Part shown: positions 62,001 through 64,000 of the stretch, piece by piece
Numbering within the stretch: position 1 is the stretch's first letter
Layout of the letters: each line of letters begins with the position of its first letter
Source of the DNA: an uncultured Clostridia bacterium
Lineage (GTDB): Bacteria > Bacillota > Clostridia > Christensenellales > CAG-138
Reading direction: 5' to 3'
NCBI GenBank assembly: GCA_934633985.1
Contig: CAKTYU010000006.1
Span: 1 to 64,000 of the forward strand
DNA: 64,000 bases
Notes under the pieces: generated by a model
What the model saw: the letters and a program-made list of their open reading frames with translations, nothing else
Told to the model about the DNA's origin: nothing
The model's database searches: none
Translations under genes and position numbers: made by a program

Positions 62001-63011
62001 CTACTGCACGGGGCTGGGCTCGGGCTGCTTCGCCTCGTCCTCCGCCTTGTCCGGCGCGGTCTTGTCCCCCTCGCCCTCGCCTTCGCCCTCCTCGGTGTCC
62101 GCCTGATATACCTCCGGCGGGGAGTATGCCGGGTCGCCTAACACTCCAAGGTCTATCGTCCCTCCCTCAAGGCCCATGGAGATCACCTTGTTCAGCACGG
62201 GCGGCAGGTTCTCCAGCTTTTCCGTAAGGTTTTCCGGCTGCCCTATATTTACCGCATAGCCGTATGTCGTGGTCATGCCTATCTTAAGGGGCTGCGACAT
62301 ATCTATGCTCTCTATTATGCCCAGCATTTTATTATTGGAAAGCACTGTGATTATCTCAAGCAGCGTTTTGCTGTTTAATTGAGCATAGTCGCCTATCCTC
62401 TGGCCCACTGCGTAGCCGCCGGAGCTTACGCCGTAAACCGTTATCAGCCCATCCTCGTTTTCCGGCGTTATCTCCATAACGCTGCCCTCGAGGTCGATAA
62501 TGGCATAGGATCCCACGCCCACTATCGCCGCCACAGGCTTACGCTCCTCTATGGTGATTATGAGCTTGTCCGGATACGCCCGCTTTATGTATGCCGAGCG
62601 TATATAGGGGCTGCCGAGCAGCCTTGCGCGGGCCTCTGCGAGATCGGCAAAAAATATATGCTCGCCCACGTTGAGCCCGGATATGGTAAGCACCTCGCCC
62701 CGCTCCAGCTTTTCGTTGCCCTGCACCTCTATGCGGTCTATTATGAGCGAGAAATAAAGGCCGGCGGCTATGCCTATAAGCGTCAGGCATGACAGCAGCA
62801 GCGCCGCCCTGCGCTTTTTCCTGCCATCGCCCTTGGTTTCCTCCTCCCCGAATACGTGCAGCTCTTTCTGCGGCTCCCGGGTGGTGCGCCCGCCGTAGCG
62901 CTGCTTTACCTGCTCTATATCCACATAGGACACGCTGCCGCGGGGCGGCCTTTTGCCGTCCCTGCGCCCTTGCTTATTTACCACTCTGGTTTTTCCCTTA
63001 TTGCGAACCAT
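62001..63011 (-). CDS. ftsQ: cell division protein FtsQ/DivIB
   Basis: 336 residues. Basic cytoplasmic tail 1-65, one membrane helix (ALLLSCLTLIGIAAGLYFSL), POTRA domain (IDRIEVQGNEKLERGEVL, IKRAYPDKLIITIEERKPVA), then the beta-domain and an acidic C-tail EEGEGEGEGDK. Part of the divisome regulating FtsW/FtsI. Overlaps the murA stop by 14 nt. Confidence 0.93.
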   Translation of the reverse strand: MVRNKGKTRVVNKQGRRDGKRPPRGSVSYVDIEQVKQRYGGRTTREPQKELHVFGEEETKGDGRKKRRAALLLSCLTLIGIAAGLYFSLIIDRIEVQGNEKLERGEVLTISGLNVGEHIFFADLAEARARLLGSPYIRSAYIKRAYPDKLIITIEERKPVAAIVGVGSYAIIDLEGSVMEITPENEDGLITVYGVSSGGYAVGQRIGDYAQLNSKTLLEIITVLSNNKMLGIIESIDMSQPLKIGMTTTYGYAVNIGQPENLTEKLENLPPVLNKVISMGLEGGTIDLGVLGDPAYSPPEVYQADTEEGEGEGEGDKTAPDKAEDEAKQPEPSPVQ

Positions 63012-64000
63012 TTTCCCTCTTTATGCAGGCTCCGATCGAGTTTAGCGTCTCATCCAGCCTCTGGTATCCCCTGTCGATGTATTCCGTGTTCTCTACCGTC
63101 GTGATCCCCTCTGCGCCCAGTCCGGCTATGGCGAGCGCCGCCCCGCCTCGGAGATCCCTTGCGTATACCACGGCCCCCGATAGCCTCTTTACGCCCCGCA
63201 CTATTGCGGTCCTGTCCTTTTGTGTTATATCCGCGCCCATTTTCGTAAGCTCCGCGCAATGGCGGAAGCGGTTTTCAAACAGGTTTTCCACTATTACGCC
63301 TATGCCGTCCGCCACGGTACACAGGGCCAATATCTGCGCCTGCATATCCGTCGGGAAGCCCGGATAGGGCAGCGTCTCTATGAGCTTTATCTCCTTGGGC
63401 CGTCCGTCCGCCCGTATTTTCAGCGTATCCCCGCCGCAGCTTATATCGCACCCTGCCTCGCGCAGCTTTGATATGACGCTGCCGATATGCTCCGGCCGCA
63501 CCTCTGTAAGCTCCGCTTCCCCGCCCGCCATCGCCACGGCGCACATTAGCGTTCCCGCGGCTATCCTGTCTGGCATTATGCTATGCGCCGCTGACGGCGT
63601 ATACTCCATCCCGCCCTTTATGTATATGGTGGATGTGCCTGCACCGCGTATATCTCCGCCTATTGAGTTGAGGAAGTTTTGCAGCTCCTCTATTTCCGGC
63701 TCCCGGGCGCTGTTGGTTATCACTGTATCGCCCGCCGCGGCAGCCGCCGCCATCATTATGTTTTCCGTCGCCCCCACGCTCGGGTAATCGAGATGTATCT
63801 CGCCGCCGCGCATATTGCGCCCATCGCAGATTATACAGCCCCGTTCCTCCCTTATATCCGCCCCCAGCGCCGCAAGCCCCTTGAGATGAAGGTCTATCGG
63901 CCTGTGGCCTATCTCGCAGCCGCCGGGATAGGCGCACACCGCCTCGCCGAAGCGCGAAAGCAGCGGCCCCAGCATGAATATGGAGGAGCGCAGCTCCTTG
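62998..64000 (-). CDS. murA: UDP-N-acetylglucosamine 1-carboxyvinyltransferase, 5' part outside the window
   Basis: The frame stays open to the right edge of the window; about 333 codons are present out of roughly 420. First committed step of peptidoglycan synthesis. GGCEIGHRPIDLHLKGLAALGA contains the active-site Cys, and FPTDMQAQILAL, RFRHCAELTKMGA and RDLRGGAALAIAGL match. The N-terminal about 90 residues lie beyond the window. Confidence 0.96.
   Translation of the reverse strand, partial: KELRSSIFMLGPLLSRFGEAVCAYPGGCEIGHRPIDLHLKGLAALGADIREERGCIICDGRNMRGGEIHLDYPSVGATENIMMAAAAAAGDTVITNSAREPEIEELQNFLNSIGGDIRGAGTSTIYIKGGMEYTPSAAHSIMPDRIAAGTLMCAVAMAGGEAELTEVRPEHIGSVISKLREAGCDISCGGDTLKIRADGRPKEIKLIETLPYPGFPTDMQAQILALCTVADGIGVIVENLFENRFRHCAELTKMGADITQKDRTAIVRGVKRLSGAVVYARDLRGGAALAIAGLGAEGITTVENTEYIDRGYQRLDETLNSIGACIKRENGSQ

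Noticed and set aside
1..64000. CRISPR arrays, insertion sequences, prophage genes, tRNA or rRNA genes
   Set aside because: None recognised: no spaced direct repeats, transposases, integrases or tRNA cloverleaves were seen by eye; a tRNA or Rfam scan was not possible.

Overview
The window reads as chromosomal DNA of a GC-rich, endospore-forming member of the Clostridia (Firmicutes/Bacillota). The evidence is the density of sporulation and germination genes (sigE, spoIIGA, spoIIID, yunB, yqfC, yqfD, a SpoVB-like flippase, a gerA-type operon), long HPF, CdaA/CdaR, VanW, RqcP and an AsnA-type asparagine synthetase. No insertion sequence, prophage, CRISPR array, rRNA or tRNA was seen. Nearly all genes have recognisable families; the new material is in small ORFs, RNA elements, a recoded stop codon and gene-context oddities.

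Layout. 0-3.1 kb: dapB and selD (minus), divergent from a LysR regulator. The selD frame continues upstream through an in-frame TGA followed by a SECIS-like hairpin, so it is probably a selenoprotein and the cell probably decodes selenocysteine. 3.2-8.3 kb: cdaA-cdaR (c-di-AMP synthesis), a COG2509 flavoprotein, a beta-helix lipoprotein, and a small unknown coiled-coil protein. 8.4-12.5 kb: gerA-gerB-gerC germinant receptor operon ending in a 53-residue two-helix membrane ORF. 12.7-20 kb: class A PBP, uracil-DNA glycosylase-like protein and an SH3/PGB protein (minus); YunB and a leaderless-looking paralogue of the SH3/PGB protein (plus); MarR and SpoIIID (minus). 20-31 kb: ppdK, then the conserved yqfC-yqfD-phoH-HD phosphodiesterase-ybeY-cdd-era-recO block, with a YqzL-like mini-gene on the opposite strand between recO and era. 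29.8-37.6 kb: transglutaminase-like lipoprotein and asparaginase, an MFS transporter, an XRE-LiaF-like fusion, and a glpQ-vanW-monooxygenase operon. 37.7-50.2 kb: a TGS-type nucleoside kinase, SpoVB-like flippase, MazG, HU, IspDF fusion, RqcP, PrsA-like foldase, mfd and pth. 50.3-56.6 kb: esterase, long HPF, a FeoA-FeoB fusion with its Cys-rich partner, YwlG/TIGR01440, a roughly 210-nt structured RNA (raiA-motif-like) upstream of a zinc-ribbon protein, and a Fur/PerR regulator with an operator on its own start site. 56.6-64 kb: sigE-spoIIGA, asnA, ftsZ, ftsA, ftsQ and a 5'-truncated murA (part of a division/cell wall cluster).

How it fits together: cell-wall synthesis and division (murA, ftsQAZ, PBP1A, VanW, SpoVB-like), sporulation control (SpoIIGA processing pro-sigma-E; SpoIIID; sigma-E-type genes), germination (Ger operon), c-di-AMP turnover (CdaA/CdaR and an HD phosphodiesterase), ribosome and translation maintenance (Era, YbeY, RqcP, Pth, HPF) and iron handling (FeoAB, Fur). 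Many start codons were moved downstream or upstream from the longest frame because a Shine-Dalgarno sequence or the family N-terminus decides them. Only one gene-free stretch exceeds 300 bases (55390-55732), and it holds the structured RNA. Bases 1-29 show nothing recognisable.
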